Positions 19,717 through 28,092 of a stretch of 64,000 nt of DNA are shown in pieces. Below the pieces are notes generated by a model, which did no database searches, had not been told where the DNA came from, and was given only the letters and a program-made list of their open reading frames with translations. The translations under genes were made by a program, and so were the position numbers. The stretch is from Atopobium sp034113385 (GTDB lineage Bacteria; Actinomycetota; Coriobacteriia; Coriobacteriales; Atopobiaceae), in NCBI RefSeq assembly GCF_034113385.1, contig NZ_JAXEXL010000011.1:1-64000 (forward strand). Reading direction: 5' to 3'. The first letter of the stretch is position 1, and each line of letters starts with the position of its first letter.

Positions 19717-19752
19717 AAACCCAAATGCACAATAATGTGCATTTGGGTTTTT
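19717..19752 (+). terminator. Rho-independent terminator of guaB
   Basis: AAACCCAAATGCAC, loop AATAAT, GTGCATTTGGGTTT: a perfect 14-bp stem followed by TT. The remainder of the 201-base gap (19753-19856) must hold the promoter of the surface-protein gene; I see no convincing -35/-10 pair there. Confidence 0.85.
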
Positions 19753-19856
19753 ATACAGCTTTATCACATTGTTATGCAGCTTCAGGCATATTGATACTCC
19801 TTTGGTACCATTTTTATTCTAGAAAAGAGTGAAGAATTGTGTAACAGGAGTATATC

Positions 19857-22028
19857 TTGAATTTAAAATGTAAAGTCAGGCTTGTGACGGCGCTTTGTGT
19901 GATGATGGCGACAACATTGTCATGTGCTATCCCTACGGTTATTTTAGCTCAAGAGGAATATACCGAGGTTACTACGGGTCCCAGAGGTACTATCCCTGCT
20001 GGTTCTGACAGTCTCAATTATGGTTTCGGGTCTTCGGAGACCTTGCGAATGGGAACAATACCTTCGGTTCAGATTCAACTTTCTAAACCTAATGTATATC
20101 TTATTAGTAACAACTGGGTAATTGACCATATCTGGGGTGCTAATAGTTCTAGCTCTAATTTTTTGCTCGGACTCATGAAGGATGATTCTGGTACAAATTA
20201 TGATATTTTCTCCTCTCCAGGATTTGGTGGAAGACTTTTTGTTACCCGTAAGGCGGATGGTAGTGTAAATCGCATTAAGGGTGTTGTAGAAAAAGAAATT
20301 CCTAATTACGGAAAAGTTGAGTTCACGGCAGAGCAGTATCCTAGTGGCGCCAGTGGCATTATGCATAGTGTCACTATAAAAAATACTGGCGATAAACCAT
20401 TGAAGTTTGTTTATATGAAGAGTGTGGATACTGATCTTGCGGGTAATGATAGCGTGCCCGTGCGCATGTATGGCCAGAATAAAGGCTTATATATTGAGAA
20501 CGATAACTACAGGCTTGTGTACGATTTCACAACACCTCATGCGCCTCATAATTTCAGAAATTGGTATAACGGTCTGTATCGTCATCCTTTGAAAGATGGT
20601 TTTGAGAACAGTATGAACATTCCGTTCTTTCCATCAAATAACCTGCTAGCTCCTGGTGATGAAAGCAAAAATTATGCTCCAGACGCTAAAGTGGAAGGTC
20701 GTGGAGACACAGGTATTTGGATGAAGTGGAAACCAGTAACGCTCAATCCCGGAGAGAGCGCTACCTTTGATTATATAGTTCGTCTTTTTGAGCGTACCGG
20801 ATCACAGCTGAGTGCTTTTAATGATACGAAACAGGCAGATGCTCAGGGTAATACGCGCAATGACAATCGCGACAACATTACGATAAGCGCTCGGGTTGAT
20901 GTTGTTACTAAGTTTAAGGACTCATTTACTGAGGGCACTACTAAACTGTCGCTCAAGCACACCAATGCCGATGGCTCGGCTCGCACTGACGAGCTCAAAC
21001 TTGGTAATACGATTTCTTTAGTGAACTCTCTTGGAGAAGTAAAGAAAACACTTCCTCTGAGTGATGTATATGACCCTGCTACCAAGCAATTGACCGTTTC
21101 GTATGCTAAGGCAGATTTCCCCAATGGTGTTGCTGAGATTAAGTTTACTGTCTTGCCTGATGAGAAATACGCAGAGCAGGAACGCTACCTGAGTGTTGAT
21201 GCAGACAATACCACTAAGTTTTCCGATGGTTTTGTTGCACGTACCACTAACAATCTTAAGCTTAAGCTCAACGCGCTCGTCTTGCCTAAGGTCATGTCTG
21301 CCGCACCTACGCTTAACGTGCAAAATAAGACCATACAACAGGGCGAGAAGCTCGAATTGCTGTCGCTCGTAACATCTGCGATGGATTATGAGAACAAGGA
21401 CCTGAGCTCTGAGGTTAAGGTTGTTGATGATGGTGGCTTTAAAAATGATGTAGTTGGCAGGTATACCGTTACTTTTAAGGTAACGGATAAGCTGGGTGCC
21501 TCCGTTACCAAGAAGGCTCTTGTAACCGTTAACCCCAAGATGGCTACACTCAATACCGCTCCCGTACTTGAGGTTCAGGATACGACTATTACCAAGGGTG
21601 ATACGCTTGACCTTACTTCTTTAATAGTCACCGCAACAGATCAAGAAGATGGGGACCTTAAATCAAGTGTTCAAATCATCAAACCTAGTGGATTTGACAC
21701 TGCTCAGGTAGGAGAGTACGTTCTTACATTCCGCTTGGTGGATAAGAACGGTGCTACGACAACCAAGACTGCAAAGCTTACGGTTAAGGAAGCCCCACCA
21801 GCTCCTAAGATTCCACAGGCACCTACGCAGCCAGCAAATCCTTCAGCCCCCGCAATAACTCTAAATGCTTCGGCAAAGGTTTCGCCTCAAAACACGGCTC
21901 AAGCTCAGCCTAAAGTAAGTGTGTTGCCCAAGACGGGTGATGCAGCAAGTGTTGCGGCTGTGCTTGGTATAGGGGCTTTGGGAGCAGCAATTCTGGCGAT
22001 GGCTCGTAAGTTTAAGAAACACCAGTAA
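19857..22028 (+). CDS. LPXTG-anchored surface protein with Ig-like repeats
   Basis: A 723-residue secreted wall protein. A signal peptide occupies about residues 1-31 (hydrophobic core TALCVMMATTLSCAIPTVILA). The long N-terminal half (to about 330) is a beta-rich region I do not recognise, containing few cysteines. Two tandem domains of about 75 residues (about 487-640), each with a Q/K-G-(E/D)-x-L-(D/E)-L pattern and a closing VTDKLGA or VDKNGAT strand, resemble DUF5011/HYR Ig-like domains. A proline-rich linker leads to the sorting signal LPKTG at 690-694, a hydrophobic stretch and a basic tail (RKFKKHQ). The start is TTG at 19857, six bases after AACAGGAG. It is probably an adhesin or carbohydrate-binding protein. 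It lies alone between two terminators. Confidence 0.85.
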   Translation: MNLKCKVRLVTALCVMMATTLSCAIPTVILAQEEYTEVTTGPRGTIPAGSDSLNYGFGSSETLRMGTIPSVQIQLSKPNVYLISNNWVIDHIWGANSSSSNFLLGLMKDDSGTNYDIFSSPGFGGRLFVTRKADGSVNRIKGVVEKEIPNYGKVEFTAEQYPSGASGIMHSVTIKNTGDKPLKFVYMKSVDTDLAGNDSVPVRMYGQNKGLYIENDNYRLVYDFTTPHAPHNFRNWYNGLYRHPLKDGFENSMNIPFFPSNNLLAPGDESKNYAPDAKVEGRGDTGIWMKWKPVTLNPGESATFDYIVRLFERTGSQLSAFNDTKQADAQGNTRNDNRDNITISARVDVVTKFKDSFTEGTTKLSLKHTNADGSARTDELKLGNTISLVNSLGEVKKTLPLSDVYDPATKQLTVSYAKADFPNGVAEIKFTVLPDEKYAEQERYLSVDADNTTKFSDGFVARTTNNLKLKLNALVLPKVMSAAPTLNVQNKTIQQGEKLELLSLVTSAMDYENKDLSSEVKVVDDGGFKNDVVGRYTVTFKVTDKLGASVTKKALVTVNPKMATLNTAPVLEVQDTTITKGDTLDLTSLIVTATDQEDGDLKSSVQIIKPSGFDTAQVGEYVLTFRLVDKNGATTTKTAKLTVKEAPPAPKIPQAPTQPANPSAPAITLNASAKVSPQNTAQAQPKVSVLPKTGDAASVAAVLGIGALGAAILAMARKFKKHQ

Positions 22029-22078
22029 AGGACTGAGAGTTTCTTAGTAGTATTTGAAAGTTTTCGTAACAATTGCGT

Positions 22079-22118
22079 AACGACACCTCAAAGCTCTGAG
22101 GTGTCGTTTTTATTTATT
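22079..22118 (+). terminator. Rho-independent terminator of the surface-protein gene
   Basis: AACGACACCTCA, loop AAGCTC, TGAGGTGTCGTT: a perfect 12-bp stem followed by TTTATTTATTT. This is the clearest intrinsic terminator in the chromosomal part. The leuS promoter must lie in the 50 bases beyond it. Confidence 0.93.
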
Positions 22119-22169
22119 TCAAACTGGGTTAAACTTTATAGCTGTCTAACTAACATGAGGGGAGTCCAC

Positions 22170-24749
22170 GTGGCAGACGCTAGCACTACAGACGAGAAAA
22201 ATTCAAACATTCCTTGGTATGACGCCAAAGAAATTGAAGCTAAATGGCAAAGGATATGGGAAGACAAAAAGACCTTCAAAGCTTCTGATGAATCAGACCG
22301 TCCTAAGAAATATGTGCTTGAGATGTTTCCCTACCCTTCGGGCGATTTGCACATGGGTCATGCGCGCAACTATTCCATTGGTGACGCTATGGCTCGTCAG
22401 GCTCATATGCGTGGCTATGATGTGTTGCACCCCATTGGCTTTGACGCGTTTGGCCTTCCTGCAGAAAACGCTGCGATTAAGCATAATACCCAGGCAGCCC
22501 AGTGGACCTATCAAAACATTGCTCAGGCTGTAGAGACTATGCACCGCATGGGCTTCTCGTATGATTATGACCGCTTGTTTAATACCTGTGATCCTGAGTA
22601 CTATCGCTGGGGTCAGTGGATGTTTATTAAGATGTGGGAAAAGGGCTTGGCATATCGTGCTACCAGCCCGGTAAACTGGTGTCCTAACTGCAAAACCGTT
22701 CTTGCAAATGAGCAGGTTGTAGATGGTAAGTGCTGGCGGTGTGGGTCCATTCCCGAGAAACGCAATCTTTCTCAGTGGTATCTCAAGATTACAGACTATG
22801 CGCAAGAGCTCTTGGATGATTTAGACAAGCTTGAGGGTTGGCCAGAGAACGTAAAAGCCCAACAGCGCAACTGGATTGGTCGCTCTGAAGGTGCAGAGAT
22901 TGACTTTATCCTGGCAGATGAGGATGGCACATCTCCTACCAATCAAAAAATTACCGTCTTCACCACTCGTGCAGATACTATCTTTGGCGTAAGTTTTATT
23001 GTGCTTCCTCCAGAAAGCGAGTTAGCTGCTCAGCTGGTTGTTGGTACGCACTATGAAGCTGCTTATCGTGAGCTTAAAGCGGCAACCGAGAAGATTTCTA
23101 GTGTAGATCGTCAAGGTTCTAATCTAGAGAAAAGCGGCGTCTTTACTGGTCGTTATGGTATTAATCCCATTAACGGTCGTCCTGTGCCCATTTGGATTGC
23201 TAACTATGTATTGCTGGATTACGGCACAGGTGCTGTTATGGGTGTTCCGTGCGGAGATCAGCGTGACTTTGACTTTGCCAAGAAGTATGGTCTGGAAATT
23301 GCGCCTATTATTTGCACCAAAGATGACCCTTTGTATGAGCAGCTCAAGGATGAGAAAGACCTGCGAGTAACTTCTGTAGACTGGGATAGCGCTATGGCTG
23401 CTGAAGGGTACCTCATTCAGTCTGGCGAGTTTACTGGTCTGAAGGGTGGCAAACACTCAGAAGCGATAGATGCTATTACAAAGTGGCTTGAGGACGCTGG
23501 CTGTGGTCGTGCTAAGGTTCAGTTCCGCCTGCGTGATTGGCTTATTTCTCGTCAGCGTTATTGGGGCAATCCTATTCCTATGATTCATTGCGATGACTGT
23601 GGTGATGTGCCTGTCCCCGAGCAAGATCTTCCTGTATTGCTTCCTCAAAACCTGGATTTGGGTGCCGGAGAAACACTGGCACAAAATGAAGAGTTTTATA
23701 CAACTACCTGCCCTGTATGTGGTAAGCCCGCCAAACGCATTACAGATACCATGGACACCTTTACGTGTTCAAGCTGGTATTTTATGCGCTATACCGACCC
23801 GCATAACAATGAATTACCTTACAATCGCAAGAAGGCAAACCATTGGATGCCCGTAGATAACTACATTGGTGGTATCGAGCATGCCATTTTGCACTTGCTG
23901 TATTCTCGCTTTTGGACCAAGGTTGCACGTGACTTGGGAATGATAGACGTAGATGAGCCCTTTACCAACCTGTTGACGCAAGGCATGGTTAAAGATGCTC
24001 ATGGTGCCACCATGTCTAAGTCAAAGGGCAATGTTGTTCCTCCTTCAAGTGTTATCGAGCCATACGGTGCAGATACCATGCGTCTTGCCATTTTGTTTAT
24101 TGCGCCTCCCGAGAAGGACTTTGACTGGGATGAAGAGGCCGTTGGTGGCGCCAATCGCTTTATCAAGCGTGCTTGGCGTGTGGTTTGGGGGCTTACCCAG
24201 TCTGCAGACTTTAATGCAACGATAGAGTTGGATAAGCTGGATAAAAAATCTGCAGAACTCAACCGCGCCTTGCATGAACTTGGTATTCGCTGTACACACG
24301 ACTATGACCGCGGTCAGTTTAATACTGCTATTTCTGCTGTCATGGAGTTGGTAAATGCGGCAAGTAAATACTTGGTAGATACCCAAGCTACTCCTCAGAA
24401 TCGTAATGCTGCTTTGTGTGCACGAGTTGCTCGTGACATTGTTGCCATGTTGGCTCCCATTTGTCCTCATTGGGCAGAGGAGCTCTATCATGAAGCATTT
24501 GGCTTTAGTACCTCGGTATATGATGAGGTATGGCCTGAGTTTGACGAAGAGCAGGCCATCGCTGCAACTCAAGAGATTGTCGTTCAGATTATGGGCAAGG
24601 TACGTGCTCGTATTGATGTTCCCACTGACGCTACTAAAGAGCAGATGCAGCAGCAGGCTCATGAGGCGGTTTCCAATTTGCTTGAGGGTAAGCAGATTGT
24701 TAAGGTAATCGTTGTGCCTAACAAGCTCGTAAACTTTGTAGCAAAATAA
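22170..24749 (+). CDS. leuS: Leucyl-tRNA synthetase
   Basis: Class I synthetase charging tRNA-Leu, with an inserted editing domain. It has 859 residues from the GTG at 22170. This start is chosen because GAGGGGAG ends five bases upstream and because the longer frame (GTG at 22101) would begin inside the preceding terminator stem. HIGH is present as HMGH at 61-64; the KMSKS-type loop is TMSKSKGN at 614-621. Zinc-binding CPNC and CWRC pairs and a second pair in CPVC are visible. The terminal domain is complete. It is followed 41 bases later by the PASTA gene. Confidence 0.96.
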   Translation: MADASTTDEKNSNIPWYDAKEIEAKWQRIWEDKKTFKASDESDRPKKYVLEMFPYPSGDLHMGHARNYSIGDAMARQAHMRGYDVLHPIGFDAFGLPAENAAIKHNTQAAQWTYQNIAQAVETMHRMGFSYDYDRLFNTCDPEYYRWGQWMFIKMWEKGLAYRATSPVNWCPNCKTVLANEQVVDGKCWRCGSIPEKRNLSQWYLKITDYAQELLDDLDKLEGWPENVKAQQRNWIGRSEGAEIDFILADEDGTSPTNQKITVFTTRADTIFGVSFIVLPPESELAAQLVVGTHYEAAYRELKAATEKISSVDRQGSNLEKSGVFTGRYGINPINGRPVPIWIANYVLLDYGTGAVMGVPCGDQRDFDFAKKYGLEIAPIICTKDDPLYEQLKDEKDLRVTSVDWDSAMAAEGYLIQSGEFTGLKGGKHSEAIDAITKWLEDAGCGRAKVQFRLRDWLISRQRYWGNPIPMIHCDDCGDVPVPEQDLPVLLPQNLDLGAGETLAQNEEFYTTTCPVCGKPAKRITDTMDTFTCSSWYFMRYTDPHNNELPYNRKKANHWMPVDNYIGGIEHAILHLLYSRFWTKVARDLGMIDVDEPFTNLLTQGMVKDAHGATMSKSKGNVVPPSSVIEPYGADTMRLAILFIAPPEKDFDWDEEAVGGANRFIKRAWRVVWGLTQSADFNATIELDKLDKKSAELNRALHELGIRCTHDYDRGQFNTAISAVMELVNAASKYLVDTQATPQNRNAALCARVARDIVAMLAPICPHWAEELYHEAFGFSTSVYDEVWPEFDEEQAIAATQEIVVQIMGKVRARIDVPTDATKEQMQQQAHEAVSNLLEGKQIVKVIVVPNKLVNFVAK

Positions 24750-24789
24750 TAAGTTCATTATTTCGTAGTAGGTAGGTAAGGGAGGAAGT

Positions 24790-26091
24790 ATGCTGTGTCC
24801 AAATTGTTCTCATGATCTTGGAGATGGCATACTCCCTGTTAGATGTCCTGAGTGTGGTCATAGTCTTGCAAATCTTTCTGATGCTCCTGGTGTGGTAGAA
24901 GGAGCAAAACGTGCAGCAGAGCGCAAAAAGCTTTTACGTGGTTCTGCAACTATTGAGCACGTGCGTCATCCTTGGGATGGTCACGGCAAAGCATTTGGCA
25001 TTGGTATCTTTTTGCTAGCTCTTGTTATTATCTGCTTTATGCTGTGGCATCTGCAGGCGTGTGGTGGTGTTTCGCCCAATAATGTTGTTGGATGGCGCCT
25101 TGAGCGAGCGCAAGCAGCATTGGAACAAAAGGGCTTTAAGGTAGAAGTAACGGAAGAGTTTGATGATGGAGAGCCAGGCTTTGTCTTGAGTATGAACCCC
25201 GACTCCAACGCTCGACTTGCTCCTGGTACCGCCATCACACTAGTTATTTCTAAAGCACGCGTCATGCCAGATATTATTGGTAAATCTAAAGATGATGCTC
25301 AAAAGCTGTTAGATGAAGCCGGTCTTACGTATGAATTTGTAGAAGTCATAGCTGATGGAGACGAGAACATTGTACTTTCTGCAAACATAGCAGCTGGTAA
25401 TAAGGCTTCGTCAAAAAACAAAATTAAGGTTGAAGTATCTAAAAAACGTACGGTACCTGACATTCTAAATAAATCAGAGGCAGATGCTACTAATGCACTC
25501 ACTATGGCACAGCTTAAGGCCAAGGTTGTGTATGTGGCTGCTACGGCAGACCAAAAAGAAGGCGTGGTTGTAGCAGTAGATCCTGAAGTTGGTACAGCGG
25601 TAGAAAAAGATGCAGTAGTTACCATTTCTGTTACACAAAGCTATATCAAAAAAATTGAGGACAACGCCAAAGCAGTCGTAACAGCTGTGTATAGTGGAAG
25701 TCCTGCATCTGATGGATACGCTTGTGGTGGCGTTATCAAACAGTATGTAGATAGCTCTGTGACCATTGGTGGCAGCTCGGCTGCCCATGCTTCCAATAGG
25801 GACGTATACTATGCGCTTGTAAAAAATGGTAAATCTCTTCCTGCAGGCGTTGATCAAAAATTAGGCATGCTACCTCGTACATTGCTTAGTGTTGACAGTC
25901 TTGTTGGTGACGAGAAAGGCCACGTAAGCGCTTCGGTTACGGTGCGCTGGGATTGGTCTGCATTAGGTGGGGAATACTCAGGCGTTACGTCTACAGATAC
26001 CCACACGGTAACGCTGAACTTTACCAAAGAAGGAAAGCTTACGAGTTTTAATGACCCACAAGCGGATGTACCATCGTATACCGTAAGCTAG
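24790..26091 (+). CDS. Zinc-ribbon membrane protein with PASTA repeats
   Basis: A 433-residue membrane protein. The N-terminus is a zinc ribbon (CPNCSHDL, then CPECGHSL). A single membrane segment lies near residues 77-95 (IGIFLLALVIICFMLWHL). Three PASTA-like domains follow (about 100-155, 158-220, 222-290), each opening with a V/I-G-W/K-x-x-x-x-A pattern. The last 140 residues form an unrecognised C-terminal domain. PASTA domains bind muropeptides or lipid II in Ser/Thr kinases and PBPs, but no kinase or transpeptidase domain is present here. It could be a wall sensor or scaffold. Ribosome-binding site: AAGGGAGGAAG. Confidence 0.85.
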   Translation: MLCPNCSHDLGDGILPVRCPECGHSLANLSDAPGVVEGAKRAAERKKLLRGSATIEHVRHPWDGHGKAFGIGIFLLALVIICFMLWHLQACGGVSPNNVVGWRLERAQAALEQKGFKVEVTEEFDDGEPGFVLSMNPDSNARLAPGTAITLVISKARVMPDIIGKSKDDAQKLLDEAGLTYEFVEVIADGDENIVLSANIAAGNKASSKNKIKVEVSKKRTVPDILNKSEADATNALTMAQLKAKVVYVAATADQKEGVVVAVDPEVGTAVEKDAVVTISVTQSYIKKIEDNAKAVVTAVYSGSPASDGYACGGVIKQYVDSSVTIGGSSAAHASNRDVYYALVKNGKSLPAGVDQKLGMLPRTLLSVDSLVGDEKGHVSASVTVRWDWSALGGEYSGVTSTDTHTVTLNFTKEGKLTSFNDPQADVPSYTVS

Positions 26092-26147
26092 CACGCTTGT
26101 TGTTTCCTTGTAGGACTCGTGTTGATTGCTGGTATTGGCTGTTACGC

Positions 26148-26176
26148 TTGATAAAACCTCTGTAGATAGGTATATT
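26148..26176 (+). promoter_or_regulatory. Promoter of the rimP-nusA operon
   Basis: TTGATA, a 17-base spacer, then TATATT: close to the sigma-70 consensus with optimal spacing. Transcription would start near 26183, giving an 80-base leader that contains the hairpin at 26202. It lies downstream of the PASTA gene. Confidence 0.75.
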
Positions 26177-26201
26177 TATACAAGAATGAAGTTTGACTCT
26201 T

Positions 26202-26240
26202 AAGGAAGTGGGGTGCTCGTTTGGGCCCCGCTTCCTTCTT
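26202..26240 (+). promoter_or_regulatory. Leader hairpin upstream of rimP
   Basis: AAGGAAGTGGGG, a 12-base loop, CCCCGCTTCCTT: a 12-bp stem with one G-U pair, followed by CTTGT. It lies between the promoter at 26148 and the rimP ATG, so it is part of the operon leader. The T-tract is poor, so termination is uncertain; a NusA-responsive attenuator or RNA-processing site is possible. Confidence 0.5.
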
Positions 26241-26265
26241 GTATGTACACAGGAAGGAGGGCGCT

Positions 26266-26766
26266 ATGGCTAACGAGGCAATTGTTGCACGTATTATTGA
26301 GGTTTTGGAGCAGGCAGGAGAGCAAAACAATATTGATATCGTAGATGTAGAGGTTGTGGGTGCTACCAAAAATCCAACTATTCGTGTGCGCATTGATCAT
26401 CTTGATCCAAAAGCAGAGTCCATCACTTTGGATGATGTAGCAGCTCATACGGGTTGGATTGGGGATTGTATCGATCAGATTGATCCGTTTTCCACGAGCT
26501 TTACCCTTGAGGTTTCTTCTCCAGGTCTTTCTCGTCCTTTGCGTCGCGCCAAGGACTTTACGCGTTTTGCTGGCGCTACGGTAGCGCTCAGCACCAATGC
26601 CCATGAAGGTCGCCGTCGTTTTACCGGTGAGCTCATAGGTATGGAACATGAAAACGTGGTAATACTGTGCGATGGTGAGCGTTACGAGTTTGCCTTAGAA
26701 GATATTAACCGTTGCACGATTAAGCCTGATTTTGATTTTACGTCTTCTTCATCAAAGAAAAAGTAG
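26266..26766 (+). CDS. rimP: Ribosome maturation factor RimP
   Basis: RimP assists 30S subunit maturation. It has 166 residues; the N-terminal domain includes VVGATKNPTIRVRID and the motif LEVSSPGLSRPL that marks the family. The ATG at 26266 is chosen because AGGAAGGAGG ends five bases upstream; an upstream in-frame TTG at 26221 falls in the loop region of the leader hairpin. The C-terminus ends in a Ser/Lys tail (SSSSKKK). It is first in the operon with nusA, the conserved bacterial arrangement. Confidence 0.94.
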   Translation: MANEAIVARIIEVLEQAGEQNNIDIVDVEVVGATKNPTIRVRIDHLDPKAESITLDDVAAHTGWIGDCIDQIDPFSTSFTLEVSSPGLSRPLRRAKDFTRFAGATVALSTNAHEGRRRFTGELIGMEHENVVILCDGERYEFALEDINRCTIKPDFDFTSSSSKKK

Positions 26767-26778
26767 TTAGGGGAGAAT

Positions 26779-28044
26779 ATGGCATCAGAAATGATGGAAG
26801 CATTGATGACGCTTTGTCAAGAGAAGCACATCGACCAACTGTATTTGTTGGACCGCTTAGAGCAATCCTTGGCAAAGAGTTATGCCGACGTCATGCATCT
26901 GATTGATGGTGCAAAGGTAACCATTGATCGTGCAACTGGCAAGATTTACGTATATAAGCTGGTTCCCCGTGAGGAATCTTGGGATGATGAGACTGGTCTG
27001 TATACCGAGTTTGACGAGGTAGATGTCACTCCCGAGGATACCAGCCGTATTGCTGCCCAACATGCAAAGATTGAGATTAACAACATTGTTCGCAATGCTG
27101 CTCGCCAGCAAATATACGAAGAGTTTTCTGAGCGCATTGGTGACATTATTAACTGTACTGTTTTGCAAATTACCAATGACTTTACTATCGTAAAGATTCG
27201 TGAGGGTGTAGAGGCAGAGCTTCCGTATTTTGATGTGCGTCGCAATCCTGAAGAGCGCAATGAGCGTCCTGCAGGAGAGCGCTATGTTCACAATCAGCGC
27301 CTGAAGGCTATCATTGTAGATGTTCGTGACCCATCCAATAGCGCAGCCCCTGTGCGCGGTGAGCATGTACGTCCTTCCATTGTGGTAAGCCGTACGCACC
27401 CTGATTTGATTCGTCGTCTGTTTGAAGCTGAAGTTCCTGAAATCTACGATGGAATCGTAGAGATTCGTTCTATTGCACGTGAGCCCGGTGCTCGTTCTAA
27501 GATTGCTGTGTACTCTGCAGACGAGCATCTCGATCCCGTAGGTGCTTGTGTTGGACCTAAGGGTAGCCGTGTTCGTGCGGTTGTAGGTGAGCTTCATGGC
27601 GAGCGCGTAGATGTAGTCTTGTGGAGTGATGATCCTGCCAAGTGTGTGGCAAACGCTTTGTCTCCTGCAAAGGTGAGCCGCGTGGTAGTAGATCCAGAGA
27701 CTAACTATGCAACCGTTATTGTTCCTGACGATCAGCTGTCTTTGGCAATTGGTAAGGAAGGTCAGAATGCTCGTTTGGCCGCTCGCCTTACTGGCTTGCA
27801 TATTGATATTAAGAATGAGTCTTTGGCAGCAAACTTACTTGCTGGCATGCCTGCACAGGCTGCTCCTCAGACAGACGATCTTCTCGATGAGGTAGATGAA
27901 GAACATCGTTGTGAATATGTCTCTCCATCTGGTATTCAGTGTCGTAATATGGCTCGTCCGGGCTCTCGTTTTTGCGGCGTTCATGAGCGCATGGCTTCGA
28001 TGGATGATGTTGAGGTTTCCGACGATCCAGATTCTCTGATTTAG
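26779..28044 (+). CDS. nusA: Transcription termination/antitermination factor NusA with Cys/His tail
   Basis: NusA binds RNA polymerase and RNA to control pausing, termination and antitermination. It has 421 residues: an N-terminal RNAP-binding domain (about 1-125), an S1 domain (about 130-200) and two KH domains (VGPKGSRV and AIGKEGQN mark their GxxG loops). The C-terminal tail, encoded at about 27900-27990, has the pattern C-x9-C-x10-C-x2-H in CEYVSPSGIQC and GSRFCGVH, which resembles a small zinc knuckle and is not part of standard NusA. In many Gram-positives ylxR follows nusA; here infB follows directly. Confidence 0.95.
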   Translation: MASEMMEALMTLCQEKHIDQLYLLDRLEQSLAKSYADVMHLIDGAKVTIDRATGKIYVYKLVPREESWDDETGLYTEFDEVDVTPEDTSRIAAQHAKIEINNIVRNAARQQIYEEFSERIGDIINCTVLQITNDFTIVKIREGVEAELPYFDVRRNPEERNERPAGERYVHNQRLKAIIVDVRDPSNSAAPVRGEHVRPSIVVSRTHPDLIRRLFEAEVPEIYDGIVEIRSIAREPGARSKIAVYSADEHLDPVGACVGPKGSRVRAVVGELHGERVDVVLWSDDPAKCVANALSPAKVSRVVVDPETNYATVIVPDDQLSLAIGKEGQNARLAARLTGLHIDIKNESLAANLLAGMPAQAAPQTDDLLDEVDEEHRCEYVSPSGIQCRNMARPGSRFCGVHERMASMDDVEVSDDPDSLI

Positions 28045-28092
28045 TCTGGGCTTTGTCCTGTAGGTTTTTAAGATGTTAGGGAGGTAGAGTCC

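Noticed and set aside
22101..22169. Upstream GTG start for leuS
   Set aside because: It begins inside the terminator stem of the preceding gene and adds residues not seen in the family; the GTG at 22170 has a strong ribosome-binding site.
24045..24758. 237-codon antisense ORF opposite leuS
   Set aside because: Shadow of leuS; composition and lack of motifs give no support for a protein.
26857..27801. 314-codon antisense ORF opposite nusA
   Set aside because: It is a shadow frame of a strongly conserved gene, with Asn/Thr/Ile-rich composition and no motifs or ribosome-binding site.
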